28,456 nt of DNA from Paraglomus occultum (taxonomy: Eukaryota; Glomeromycota; Glomeromycetes; Paraglomerales; Paraglomeraceae): the NCBI GenBank assembly GCA_910592205.1, contig CAJVPJ010000327.1, forward strand, positions 1-28,456, read 5' to 3'. This document shows positions 1 to 9,233 of this stretch, in pieces. The notes under the pieces are model-generated. The model searched no databases and was not told the DNA's origin. It worked only from the letters and a program-made list of their open reading frames with translations. Position 1 is the first letter of the stretch. Each line of letters begins with the position of its first letter. Position numbers and translations under genes: made by a program.

Positions 1-187
1 TCGTCCAGAATCCATCTGTCTTTGGTCGCAACGTTTTTGGCGCTCGAATTATTTCATTCCTAGAATTCAGCAAAATTGCTTCGGATTCTAATATTTCTGA
101 TTCAAAATTTGCTTGAGTAGTTATCGACTCAGCAATAGTCGCAATAAGGGTAACAATAATAGCTTTGTTTACGTTTGAAAGTGGCAT
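1..187 (-). CDS. Partial unrecognised protein, N-terminus, running off the left edge
   Basis: An open frame of 62 codons starts with ATG at 187-185 on the minus strand and stays open to the window edge, so only the N-terminus is present. The protein starts MPLSNVNKAIIVTLIATIAE. Residues about 9-20 are a hydrophobic stretch that could be a signal peptide or the start of a membrane segment. The rest is mildly charged and rich in E, S, R and K. I do not recognise the family. The frame has no internal stop, and the region upstream of its ATG is AT-rich, as expected for a promoter. It could also be a chance open frame or a first exon, so its reality is only moderately supported. Confidence 0.35.
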   Translation of the reverse strand, partial: MPLSNVNKAIIVTLIATIAESITTQANFESEILESEAILLNSRNEIIRAPKTLRPKTDGFWT

Positions 188-390
188 CTTGATCAATCGT
201 TTAACGAACAGTAATTGCGCATTTATTTATATATATTATTATTTATACTACAGACCATTATATAACATGCATAATTTGTCAACTGAAAAGGAGATTTTCT
301 GCTTACTCTATTTGGCAAGAGCTACCTCCCCATCAACTTACCCACTTGCCAAATCCAATAGGGGTGGTAAGCTAATGAGAGCACCCATAA
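188..390. other. Non-coding stretch with nested inverted repeats beside the transposon
   Basis: No credible gene is seen here. A perfect 10-bp inverted repeat (ATTTGGCAAG at 310-319, CTTGCCAAAT at 345-354) is followed by an imperfect pair, AGCTACCTCCCC at about 320-331 against GGGGTGGTAAGCT at 361-373. These could mark the left-end region of the adjacent IS607-type element or an unrelated fold. Because IS607 elements lack terminal inverted repeats, the link to the element is only a guess. Confidence 0.4.
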
Positions 391-450
391 TTACATCGCA
401 AAGTGGTCTAAAAACAGTGCATTGCCAATTGTGTTAAGTAATTGTATTGG

Positions 451-965
451 ACAATTAAATTGAATACTAATACGCCTTACAAATTGTTGTGTTCAATTAC
501 TAACATACGAGAAATCTTTAGAGATAACCAACAGACACAAATCACGCAAAAGGCCAAGATCTGTTACGCCAGAGTCAGTTCAGAACATCAACGAGACGAC
601 TTTGAATGACAAATCGCAAATCTTCGACAATACTACCCAGAATACGAAATCATCAGTGATATCGGATCGGAAACGCAGGGGGTTTTGGAACGAATACACA
701 CAGGAGGAATCGAAGAAGTGGTGGTTACCCGAAAGGTTTAATTTTTTTATTTACTCTGATTTTTATTGCCTTTATTTTTTACTAACTTTTTTTATTAGGA
801 CCGATTGTGTCGATTTGGATCCGAGCTTGTGGAATGGATCTTTGAGAAAAATGGGACTCGGCTCGTGGTACTCGTACGGATTTCAGTGCCGAAAGTAGTG
901 GAGCCAGAGAACTTGCGGAAGACTTACTCTCAATCGTCACAGTATTTGTGGCAAGACATAACGGA
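451..965 (+). pseudogene. tnpA: IS607 TnpA serine recombinase, broken, with an intron
   Basis: The frame starting near 451 reads LNTNTPYKLL, like the end of the MerR-type DNA-binding domain of IS607 recombinases. It continues with the catalytic-domain start KICYARVSSEHQRDD (about 556-600), where the first S of RVSS is the expected nucleophile. Further family blocks follow: QYYPEYEIISDIGS, EEVVVTRKDRLCRFGSELVEW (split by the intron at 736-798), KNGTRLVVL, and SRELAEDLL-like followed by VTVFVARHNG. A possible relic of the helix-turn-helix (KTVHCQLC) lies at about 409-434 in another frame. Damage seen: an in-frame TGA at 607-609 where the family has Arg, loss of several residues around the GSGLNFKR region (about 663-680), and a frameshift near 877-879. 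Intact relatives are about 190-220 aa. It cannot make a full product as it stands. Confidence 0.85.
736..798 (+). other. Spliceosomal-type intron inside the recombinase frame
   Basis: A 63-nt AT- and T-rich block begins GTTTAA and ends TATTAG. Removing it joins ...VVVTRK to DRLCRFG... in phase 0 and recreates the contiguous conserved recombinase block exactly. The polypyrimidine-rich 3' half and GT/AG ends match introns of neighbouring host genes. Bacterial IS607 genes have no introns, so this one was gained in a eukaryotic host. Confidence 0.85.
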
Positions 966-2069
966 ATGCCCAAGAAGAACAAGAGCTCCAAGATTCCAGC
1001 AGGCAAGACACAACGTATCTGTCTCTTTCCTACGCAAGAGGAGAAGTTGAAACTCAAACGCTGGATGGGAACAGCGCGATGGACTTACAATCGGTGTCTC
1101 GTAGCAGTCGAAAAAGAGGGTATCGAGCGGACAAAAAAAGCTCTACGAGCACAGTGTCTCAATGCCGTAAACTTCAATAATACTGAACTTCAATGGGTCC
1201 TTGAAACTCCTTACGATATTCGCGATGAAGCGATGAATGATTTACTTAAATCATATTCATCAAATTTGCTGCAAAACGGACGAAATTTAAGCTCTAAGAA
1301 AGATCAACAATCTATTGCAATTTTATCAAAACATTGGGGTAAATCTAAAGGAGTTTATATGTTTCTTTGTAAGATGAAGTCAGCACGACTTGTGATGAAT
1401 CGGCTTGGAGAATTTTATCTTTGTATTCCTCAACCGCTCAAGATATGGGCCGAAAATCAAGGTCTTACACAATGATGCAGTGATTGCTCTAGATCCGGAC
1501 ATTTATAACTGGATACGATCCGGGTGGACAAGCTGTAGAATGGGGCAAAAATGATATTAGTAGAATTTATCGGCTTTCTCAGATATATGACAAGATTCAA
1601 AGCAAACATGACTCTATTCCTGGAAAAGTACACAAGCGAAAACGCTATAAACTTCGTAGGGTCATGCTTCGTATACATAAAAAAATCCGTTGTCTTATTA
1701 ATGATTGTCACCACAAACTTGCCAAATGGCTGTGTCAAAGTTATCGTATTATCTTGATGTCCGAGTTTAAGACACAGGGAATGGTTAGGCGTGGAAAACG
1801 GCGAATTCGTTCTAAGACTGCGCGGATGATGTTAACATGGTCCCACTTCCGATTCCTCGCCAATATCTTCTACATAAGTTCGTGAATATCCATGGTGTCG
1901 TAATTATATGCACTGAAGAATATACCAGTAAGACATGTGGGTGCTGTGGTCATATCCATCGAAATTGGGTGGATCCAAAGTGTTTCGTTGCCCAAGTTGT
2001 ACAGCTGAGCTTGATCGGGATATCAACGGTGCTCGCAATATACTAGCCGGTTGCTGGGGATCTTCATGA
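948..2069 (+). pseudogene. tnpB: TnpB/Fanzor2-type RNA-guided nuclease, broken
   Basis: Four segments in successive frames make up one TnpB/Fanzor-like protein. The first (948-1475, best start ATG 966) has the N-terminal block TQRICLFPTQEEK...RWMGTARWTYNRCL. Next is RuvC-I, VIALDP, at 1480-1497 with the catalytic Asp at 1492-1494; the expected GVRT after it is deleted, with a frame change near 1500. The third segment (about 1502-1860) reads FITGYDPGG...LMSEFKTQGM...SKTARMMLTWSHFRF, where the E of SEF is at the RuvC-II position. The frame changes near 1856 to RQYLLHKFVNIHGVVIICTEEYTSKTCGCCGH, then near 1964 to LGGSKVFRCPSCTAELDRDINGARNILAG, ending at TGA 2067-2069. CxxC pairs form the zinc ribbon, and Asp 2013-2015 and 2019-2021 belong to RuvC-III. 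TEEYTSKTC may hold the alternative glutamate known in Fanzors. It is inactive as read. The start lies in frame with the end of tnpA. Confidence 0.87.
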
Positions 2070-2240
2070 ACATGTATATTTCCTTATTGGGCATGATCAG
2101 AAATGTGATGTTTTATTAGGAATGTATAGGTTTAATTGTAGGCGTGCTGACTTGACTGAATGTGTACCTAGTACATGTACGTGACAGCGGGAATAAACTT
2201 TGTGATTGGGCGAGTGTAATTTTTGACTATTACCTTTTTT
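2070..2240. other. Right flank of the IS607 element, possible relic guide-RNA region
   Basis: In TnpB/Fanzor elements the guide (omega) RNA comes from the 3' end of the nuclease gene and the right end of the element. This stretch is where that RNA would lie. A 10-bp palindrome, GTACATGTAC, sits at 2171-2180. I cannot define the RNA or the element end from sequence alone. Confidence 0.3.
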
Positions 2241-2353
2241 GGGGAAAGGCTAAAGCGGAGCAGAACGTGATCCTGTATTTGCAGTTTTATTGGCTGCCAT
2301 ACAAATTTGACCAATGGAATTGCGAGGGATCTGCTCCGCTTTAGACATGCCCC
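2241..2353. mobile_element. 113-bp MITE-like hairpin element with T6 flanks
   Basis: Perfect 15-bp arms CTAAAGCGGAGCAGA (2250-2264) and its reverse complement (2330-2344) sit inside outer GGGG (2241-2244) and CCCC (2350-2353), giving terminal inverted repeats of about 24 bp with a 5-bp mismatched stretch. The unit is flanked on both sides by TTTTTT (2235-2240 and 2354-2359), a possible 6-bp target duplication, although T-runs are common in such DNA. There is no coding capacity. A non-autonomous DNA transposon is the simplest reading. Confidence 0.65.
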
Positions 2354-2368
2354 TTTTTTGTGCCCCTA

Positions 2369-2388
2369 CCCGTTACCGTTACCGTTAC
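2369..2388. repeat. Short (CGTTAC)x3 tandem repeat
   Basis: Three tandem copies of the hexamer CGTTAC (2371-2388), preceded by CC, lie between the MITE and the kinesin gene. The repeat is too short and of the wrong unit to be a telomere repeat. A regulatory role in the kinesin promoter region is possible but untested. Confidence 0.5.
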
Positions 2389-2592
2389 CCGATGCAGAAA
2401 CTCCTATCGCTATTAGATCGGTCATAACACGTGATAATAAGGCGTTAATTGTTACACAAGTCGACACGACAACAAAAAGGTGAATGTGTCACGTCAAAAT
2501 AAAACAAGCGGACAACATAAAATAATAATGATTCCTTGGGACTAAATTCATTAAACAAAAATAACTCTTCGTAATAATCGAGATCCGACTCT

Positions 2593-5500
2593 ATGCAGTT
2601 TCCAATAAAGAAAATTACAAAAACAGATAATCCTATCTCTCAACAAAAAGTAAAAGTAGTCTGCCGTGTTCGACCATTCTTACCTCATGAATTTCCTGAC
2701 GACACGGTAGGCGTTGATGGCAATTCTATTAAAATAACCAACCAGAGAAACCCGTCAGAAATATTGAAGTATAGGTACGAATAATATAAATATCAATTGT
2801 CTAACTTTTTACACCTTTAGCTCAGCGCGTTTCTCTTCCGGAATTGTAACGTACAAGTTTCAATGCTTGTTACGGACCAACTACTACACAAACAGAGCTT
2901 TTCAATAATGATGTCTATCCGTTGTTAGACCATGTGCTTAAAGGACTAGTAAGTGACTAGACGACATTCTTGCATATTCGTTTCACGTCTACGTTTTACT
3001 GACGAACGGCTTGCAATAGAATGCTACAATATTTGCTTATGGTGTAACTGGATCAGGTAATATTCGTCAGTTTTCGGCTGTTCTATCTGCTTAATTTGGT
3101 TACGCTTAATGATATTGGTTTATTACAGGTAAGACTCACACCATGCAAGGAAACCAAGAGCATCCTGGTATAATACCGAGGACACTGAGGAGGCTGTTTG
3201 AAATCAAGAACACGTCAATCAATCGTATTGACATTAAAGTTTCATACATGGAAATCTACAAGGAGAATGTATACGATTTATTAGTTCCGAGGGACTCGGT
3301 GAGTTCCATGTTGAAATTATATTTACGATAGATTTTTAATGTGTCGAAATGTCCCATCTCTAATGATAGAGTTTTCATGATCGAATTTGCAGATCACTGG
3401 CCTGGCAATTCGAGAAGATATGAACAGAAATATTTTTGTGGCCAATTTGACCGAGGTACTTATATAATGAACTCGAATTATGTTTTTCTCTATATTCACG
3501 CGCACTTTTTTGTGCTAATGGGCCGTGTAATCATGCATAATTTATCCTGATACCTCATTGCAGAAAGAATTAAATTCATATGCGGAATTTGAGAAAGTTT
3601 ACGCCGCCGCCTGCAAACACAGGTCTACTGCAGCAACCAAGTTAAATGTTCACTCAAGTCGATCCCATGCAATTCTTTGTATATATGTGACATGCCGAGA
3701 TGATGCTAGTGGCACAACATTATTTGGGAAAATCAATCTTATCGATTTGGCTGGATCGGAAGACAACCGGAGAACAGAAAATGGTAAAGAACGATTAGTA
3801 GAAAGCGCCGCTATCAACAAGAGTCTTTTTGCACTTGGTCAAGTCGTTGAGGCATTAAGCCAAGGATCGGTAAGTATAGATGAAGCGTACTTTTAGTTAG
3901 GCCACTAACACTAATAAGTAAATCATTCTATAGTCACGGATTCCTTACCGTGATTCGAAAATGACACGAATACTTCAGGTAAGCTTTCGATCCGCTATTC
4001 AGTAGAGGCATTCCACACTAACGCGAATAACATTTCCGCATCGAAGGATTCTCTTGGCGGCCGGAGCCTTAGCATGATTATCATAAATATTTCGCCCGGT
4101 CAGGTAAGACATTTGGTGTTAAATTTATCGAGCTCTGAAGACAAGTCTAACTTGATATTCATGTATATATTCGAAAGGCATTTTACACGGATACTTACAA
4201 GTAGGCAATGTGATGGTCTTATCAAATGCGTTACGTGTTTTTACTTAATTTGACGCTATTATTTGTCCTGCATTGAGTACTCTGAATTTTGCAACAAGAA
4301 CAAGAGAAATTGAAAATAGACCAGAAGTGAACCAAATAACTGGTGAGTAAACCGCGTGATCAGTATTATCCGTACGAATATGCGTTTTATAATTGAGATA
4401 TATTAGATGTTAGGCATGTTGCCGAGCAATTGGTTGTGGCGAAATCCCAGAAGACAACGCGTGTTTTTCCTTCTGAACGCTCCAATGCTCAGTCAGACAG
4501 AAAGAAACAAAGATTCAGCGACCCATTGTCAGATAAGACCTTGAGCTTGGGCAATAAAAGGAACACCTCTACAAAAAATGAACGTCTCAGCGATAGTATT
4601 TTTGTGTCAACGAAGAATGTGGAATTTCATGATTTTTCTTCCAAAAGTTCACATGGTTGTTTAGCAGAGACCTTTAGCGCTAGAAATGCGGCAAACCCAA
4701 GGGCTTTGTTGTCAGAGAAACAACTAGAAGAAATTGAAAAAAAACTTACAATGAAGATGGAAGCTAATCTTGATGAGAAGCTTGAGAAGAAAATCAAAGA
4801 AATCTCAGGGAAACAGGAATTTTTAAGGTTTGTCAATAAATTTGGATTTTACAAGTGGGTAAGAAAAGCCTACTAATAGAGACCATTAAATTGATTTTAG
4901 CCCAGTATCTCAACAAAAAGCCATCTTTGAGGAAACTCTGCAAGAACGATTGGAACAACGAATGTATGTTTATTCATTGGCAAATGAGTGTCATGTCTCT
5001 TGTAAGACTTGCTAACAATGACGTAATTCACAACGACGAATAATATAGGGAAACAAGTATTGAACCCCAGCTTGTTCAATTGCTTACCCCAGAGACCAAG
5101 ATAAAAAACGGTAGAGCTTTGATTGCGCTTGCGCGGATGCACGAGAAACAGGACGAGCTTGTTCCCGCACTAGAAATATACGAAAAAGGTTGCTGGCCAT
5201 GTTGATATTTTACCCGCCATTGCAGTGTAATAACTAACTATTATTCTGTTGGTTAGCACGTGTCTATTTACCAGAGTATGCTAGACTGGCTACTAAAATC
5301 AGTGTTTTACAAGAAGAAATTAAGACTGGCAAAGTGACAAGATACAAAGCAAGCGGACAAAAACGTATAGGCGAGAGGTTGCGAAAGGAACGAAGTCAGG
5401 GTGATAAGGAGAACAAACCTTACAGTCGAGATTCTCTAACGAAAGATCAGCCAGTGATGTCAAACGAAAATTGGCAGTTGGTGAAAAAATCTATATTAGA

Positions 5501-5833
5501 AGTCATCAACACAGCCGATGCAAAGCAAATAAAGTCATTGAAAGGTATCGGAAACGCACGAGCGCGAACAATAGTCGAATATATCAATTCACATGGACCG
5601 ATTCTCGAAGTATTTATCTGGTGATTATTTGTATATCAGAAATGTGCAGAAAATTAATGTATCGTCTTTGATCTGTAGATATCCTCTCTTGAGTATGCTG
5701 GTGTTAGTGGGAAGGTGCTTTCAAAATTGGTAAAGGTAAGAGAGCTTCTATCATTGTTATTTTCGTAATACTTTTGACAAATATATTGTGTTTTTTTTTT
5801 AAGGATAATATAATGTTGGTCAAGCCAGGCTAA
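2593..5833 (+). CDS. Kinesin-10 (KIF22/Kid-like) chromokinesin
   Basis: This is a plus-end motor of the chromosome-binding kinesin-10 type, expected to push chromosome arms along spindle microtubules. Sixteen exons give an exact 700-aa frame: 2593-2774, 2858-2948, 3020-3056, 3129-3298, 3393-3455, 3564-3869, 3934-3978, 4047-4103, 4178-4200, 4278-4342, 4407-4827, 4901-4963, 5049-5188, 5257-5609, 5679-5735, 5804-5833. The motor domain spans residues about 15-348: P-loop GVTGSGKT (about 99-106), switch I NVHSSRSH (about 209), switch II DLAGSE (about 242), then YRDSKMTRILQDSLGG. A charged coiled coil is at about 450-510. The C-terminal helix-hairpin-helix SLKGIGNARA...HGPI...LEYAGVSGKVL (about 645-695) is the DNA-binding tail that marks KIF22/Kid rather than other kinesins. 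The length matches human KIF22 (665 aa). All junctions are GT-AG, and the 23-nt exon at 4178-4200 is unusual. Confidence 0.92.
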
Positions 5834-6790
5834 ATAGCCGATTGGATATCCCCCTTCCGTGAATGCAGATAGTTTGTGATCAGCCCTTTAGGTTGCCATG
5901 CGTCATGCTATGCTTGGAGCCAGTCAAATGACCGTTGGCCCATTCCATAATAGAAAATCCATCTAGACTGTCCAATAAACATTATGCATTATGCTCGTTT
6001 AATTATTATCGGTGATTGAGATACAAATAATGATTTTTTGAACTTTCCCGCCAAAATTATTAAGACATCGAATATATTAATATGGTGTTCCTAATCTGAT
6101 CGCGAAAACCGATTGTTACGTTAAAGATAATGTATGCCATTGGCGATAATGTTGGTGACCCCTTACGTATGAGATCATTGACATCGCAGGCGTTTGCAGC
6201 ATCATCAGGATCGGATTAATAACCATACATGTCGGATGAAGCGATGTTTCTTTGTCTCCGAGGAAAATTCAACGTGTGCGTATATGCAGTGTTCATCAAA
6301 CCCCACAGATATTTTATGTGCCATATTATATGCCCGGCTGATGCACTTGCCCGTTAACTAAGGAATCTTTGTTATATTTGAAACATGAGGAAAGTAGTTC
6401 GCTTAATGTATGCACCTGCCCGAATATGTTGCCTCACTATCACGTATTCGCTTACCAAAATTTAGACTTCCTGCTAAATTTGGGCATGTGTTACTAAACA
6501 TTCTGCTTCTGTTTATCAGTTGGGATACTTCTTACTAAACCCCTTAAAGAATAATTTCTATTACCAGCACTTTATATTTCATTCTACGTTTACCCATACG
6601 CTTTATTTTTTCCTGTAGGAATCACGCGGACTCTTTATATAAACCGAGTTTACCGGTCAATTTAGTGTACATTCCAACTTCGCACTGTACTATTCAGACC
6701 AATCTCTATTCTTTTACTACCTCAGTGTTGATGAAGTGCGTTCGTTTTGCTCTATTCCGCTGGGGAGCATACTTCTAATTTATCACTATA
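5834..6790. other. Intergenic region between kinesin and low-complexity gene
   Basis: No frame of note is seen. A short near-repeat TGCAC(T/C)TGCCCG occurs near 6340 and 6413. A TATA-like box lies near the right end. The left part should hold the kinesin 3' UTR and terminator, but no clear site is visible. Confidence 0.5.
6634..6643 (+). promoter_or_regulatory. TATA-like box upstream of the low-complexity gene
   Basis: TTTATATAAA lies about 150 bp upstream of the ATG at 6791, in the right orientation and at a spacing that leaves room for a short 5' UTR. The assignment rests on sequence similarity and position only. Confidence 0.35.
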
Positions 6791-9233
6791 ATGACCACGG
6801 CCTCCGCGCCAGCGACACCAACTGAATGCGGAAATACCTTCATACGACACACTAAGAATACAATAGCTTCCCTTTCGTCAAGACATAAAGAGGTATGACA
6901 ATTCGAACGGTTTACTGTTTATAGAATGAAAAATTCGTGCGTCGAAGGGATCGTCTACTGACAGTCAACTTTTGGTAATTTGCACTTTGCAATCGTGGCT
7001 TCAATACGCTAACAGTTGCACTATCGACTACGTTTTTTTACAGATTCTTGACCAAATAACCCAGCTGCAGCAATCTCAATCACAAGCACTCACTGATATA
7101 AATAACCGGATAGAAAACATCGCACCGCGTGATATAAGCGATTCGGAAAAGGATATTGATACTCTAGTAAACAATCTCAAATCACGACGAAGACGAAGTA
7201 GTGCACAGCAGCAATCCGTTTCTTCTATCCCACAACTTGAATTTTCTTTGAAGGTTGACGAAGTTTTTGGGGGGGGGGGGAAGATGACTATATGGAGAAC
7301 TTACAAACTCTTCCAGAGGAGGACAATCGAGGTTCTATGCAAAAAACAGCCAAACAAGTTACTCATCGTCTAAATAAGGAGCAAAATGCTGATTTATTGA
7401 GTACGGGGGAATTGGATTTGAAGTATCTTTCTGCAGAGAATAATAATACAACAGACTCGGATTCCTGTGATGATACTATAAGCAATAATCTAGATAACAG
7501 TAATGCTAAGGATACGAATGAGACTATTAATCGGAGAGCTAATAAATTACAGCCCGGTTTAACCATAAATACAAAATCTTTAAACTCTAAACGTCGTCCT
7601 CTTACACCCGAGTCATCGGATTCAGAATTTGATATGGCGAGTGCTCATTTACAGATTACTCCATCTTTGATGGGTAAGGGTTCATTGCGACGACGTTACG
7701 GAACTGACAATAACCAATTAGATTTCAGCAACCGCAGTCGTCCAGCGAGCATGCTTTACACTTCCATGGAAGAAATTGAAGAAGAAGCAAGTCCATTCTC
7801 TGATAATGGTGCTGGTGAGGGAAGCAAAGCCATACTACCCGCCAGTAAGTTGACTACTGCTTCTGTGAATGGACGAAGACTATCTTCGCTGCAAAAGTTT
7901 TCGAAAGATAGCGGTGACATTACTTCAAGAATAAATAGAACGACTGGACGACGTCCCGATGATCGTCATGCATCAACAGAGATTGCTGACGACAATAGTA
8001 GTGTTGTTTCGGGAGAATCCTTACTGGAAGAATTAGGAAACTTAAAATCACGCATTCAAAGACTTGAATCTGAACATATTGGTAAGTATCAGCCATATGC
8101 CAACAACTTACGAAATCGCCAGACTGAAAAAAAAAAAGATTAAAGCAAAGGAATCAGAACAAGTGAGATGTTTCTGACCCGTGAACTTTTTTCTTCCGAC
8201 AGACTCCCCTATCGATCGTCGACGTCGACGTTTCGCATACGACATGATGTCGCCGAGCGTGACATCTCCTAATGACTCACAAGGTACGAGTTCAACAGCC
8301 ACTAGTTCGTCAAGTCGCTCTACTGTATCCGCTCAACATCAGAAGCATTTGCAAAATGCTTTCGAATTCTTTGAAAAGGCCTTTCCGACAATGATATCAC
8401 AATCGACTGAAGATGCATCTCCGGCACCCTCACGATCTATGGCGATGGTTGTGTCAACTGCGCTACTATTGAATCAGAGGTTTCGTAGTATATTGGCACA
8501 ACCAGATATGGATCCTCAAAATTTTGAAAGGACCATGAAGGACTTGCTGAAGACTAGTGATGAACAGGTACGCAGTTTGACGGAGTGTTTGCTCGCATTG
8601 GGGCCATTAGCACAGAGAGCTTATGCAGTAAGGAAGATTACTACAGAGAGAAATTATCAACAAAATGTGCAAAATGGGCGTTCCTCAACGAGTTCCTCGA
8701 TCTTGGGAGTCCCTACAGCGACTCATACGAACAGATCTGTATCTCCGTCGCTGGCATCTTCGATTTCGCGTCTTCCGATAGCTAACGGCTCGACTCAGGA
8801 AATTCAAACATCATATCATGAAATGCAACAAGGAACCGAACAGGGTGATCAAGCTGACCGACGAACTTCTCCAGTTTCTTCTGCCGGTCCAACTTCACCA
8901 ACATTATCTTATTATGGTGGTTCCCGGACTACATTACGGTATAATCGTTCTGCGTACCAAGTTTCTGCAAACTTACCATCAGAGTCAGTCAATGATTTTC
9001 AGCAGCCATCACGACGTACTCTTGAATCTCGAGAACGTCGATCCCGTCGGTCTTCTGGTGGTTCTATCAGTTCTTTTTCAGGAACTCTACCCTCATCACC
9101 ATCTCCACCACCTTTACCAACCCAAAATGAACATGAGTCGACGACGCAGAGTCCCCGCGTGCAATACAAGCGCGAGCATCGATTTCCTGCTCATCGCTAT
9201 AGTATGTCTTCTGGTACAAGTCAACCTCGATAA
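6791..9233 (+). CDS. Low-complexity coiled-coil protein, unrecognised, frame broken at a G12 tract
   Basis: Three exons are inferred: 6791-6892 (MTTASAPATP...), 7044-8081 and 8203-9233, with introns GTATGA...CAG and GTAAGT...CAG. The frame before the G run (7269-7280) ends KVDEVFGGGG. The acidic continuation EDDYMENLQTLPEEDN is in another frame, so 10 or 13 G would be needed where 12 are seen. The protein would be about 723 aa. It has a Q-rich coiled coil (ILDQITQLQQSQSQ..., about 35-62), a long S/N/D/T-rich disordered part, a second coiled-coil segment LLEELGNLKSRIQRLES (about 365-382), a helical block KHLQNAFEFFEKAFPTM...LLKTSDEQVRSLTECLLALG (about 435-540) that looks like the conserved core, and an S/R/P-rich tail with a PSPPPLP motif. 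A cytoskeletal or scaffold role would fit this make-up, but no family was recognised. Confidence 0.75.
7269..7280 (+). repeat. G12 homopolymer in a coding exon
   Basis: Twelve consecutive G residues encode a glycine run and coincide with a switch of open frame. Either the assembly has a miscounted homopolymer, or the allele is truly shifted, or the tract is a slippage site. The flanking exon is otherwise open on both sides. Confidence 0.9.

Larger units (their letters stand above)
391..2069 (+). mobile_element. Decayed IS607-type transposon carrying serine recombinase and TnpB/Fanzor-type nuclease
   Basis: Two partly degraded reading frames lie in the canonical IS607 order: a tnpA serine recombinase, then a tnpB/Fanzor-type nuclease, directly abutting. 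IS607 elements move through a circular intermediate made by a serine recombinase, and their accessory nuclease is guided by an RNA from the element's right end. Eukaryotic versions with Fanzor2-type nucleases are known from fungi, algae and giant viruses. Frameshifts, a stop and small deletions show that this copy is dead. A GT...AG intron inside tnpA points to long residence in a nuclear genome. The outer ends are uncertain because IS607 has no terminal inverted repeats and usually makes no target duplication. The limits given are the outer bounds of recognisable coding homology, so the true element probably extends some way into 2070-2240. Confidence 0.85.

Noticed and set aside
165-437. 90-codon plus-strand frame as a separate gene
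   Set aside because: AT-rich chance frame with a non-ATG start; only its end (KTVHCQLC) resembles the recombinase helix-turn-helix and is treated as part of the transposon relic.
602-898. 98-codon frame across the recombinase
   Set aside because: It runs out of frame through conserved blocks and through the intron; the true recombinase frame is different.
782-1057. Antisense frame over tnpA/tnpB
   Set aside because: Shadow of the transposon genes on the other strand; no family motif.
2371-2388. CGTTAC repeats as an internal telomere tract
   Set aside because: Only three units, and the unit does not match the TTAGGG-type repeat.
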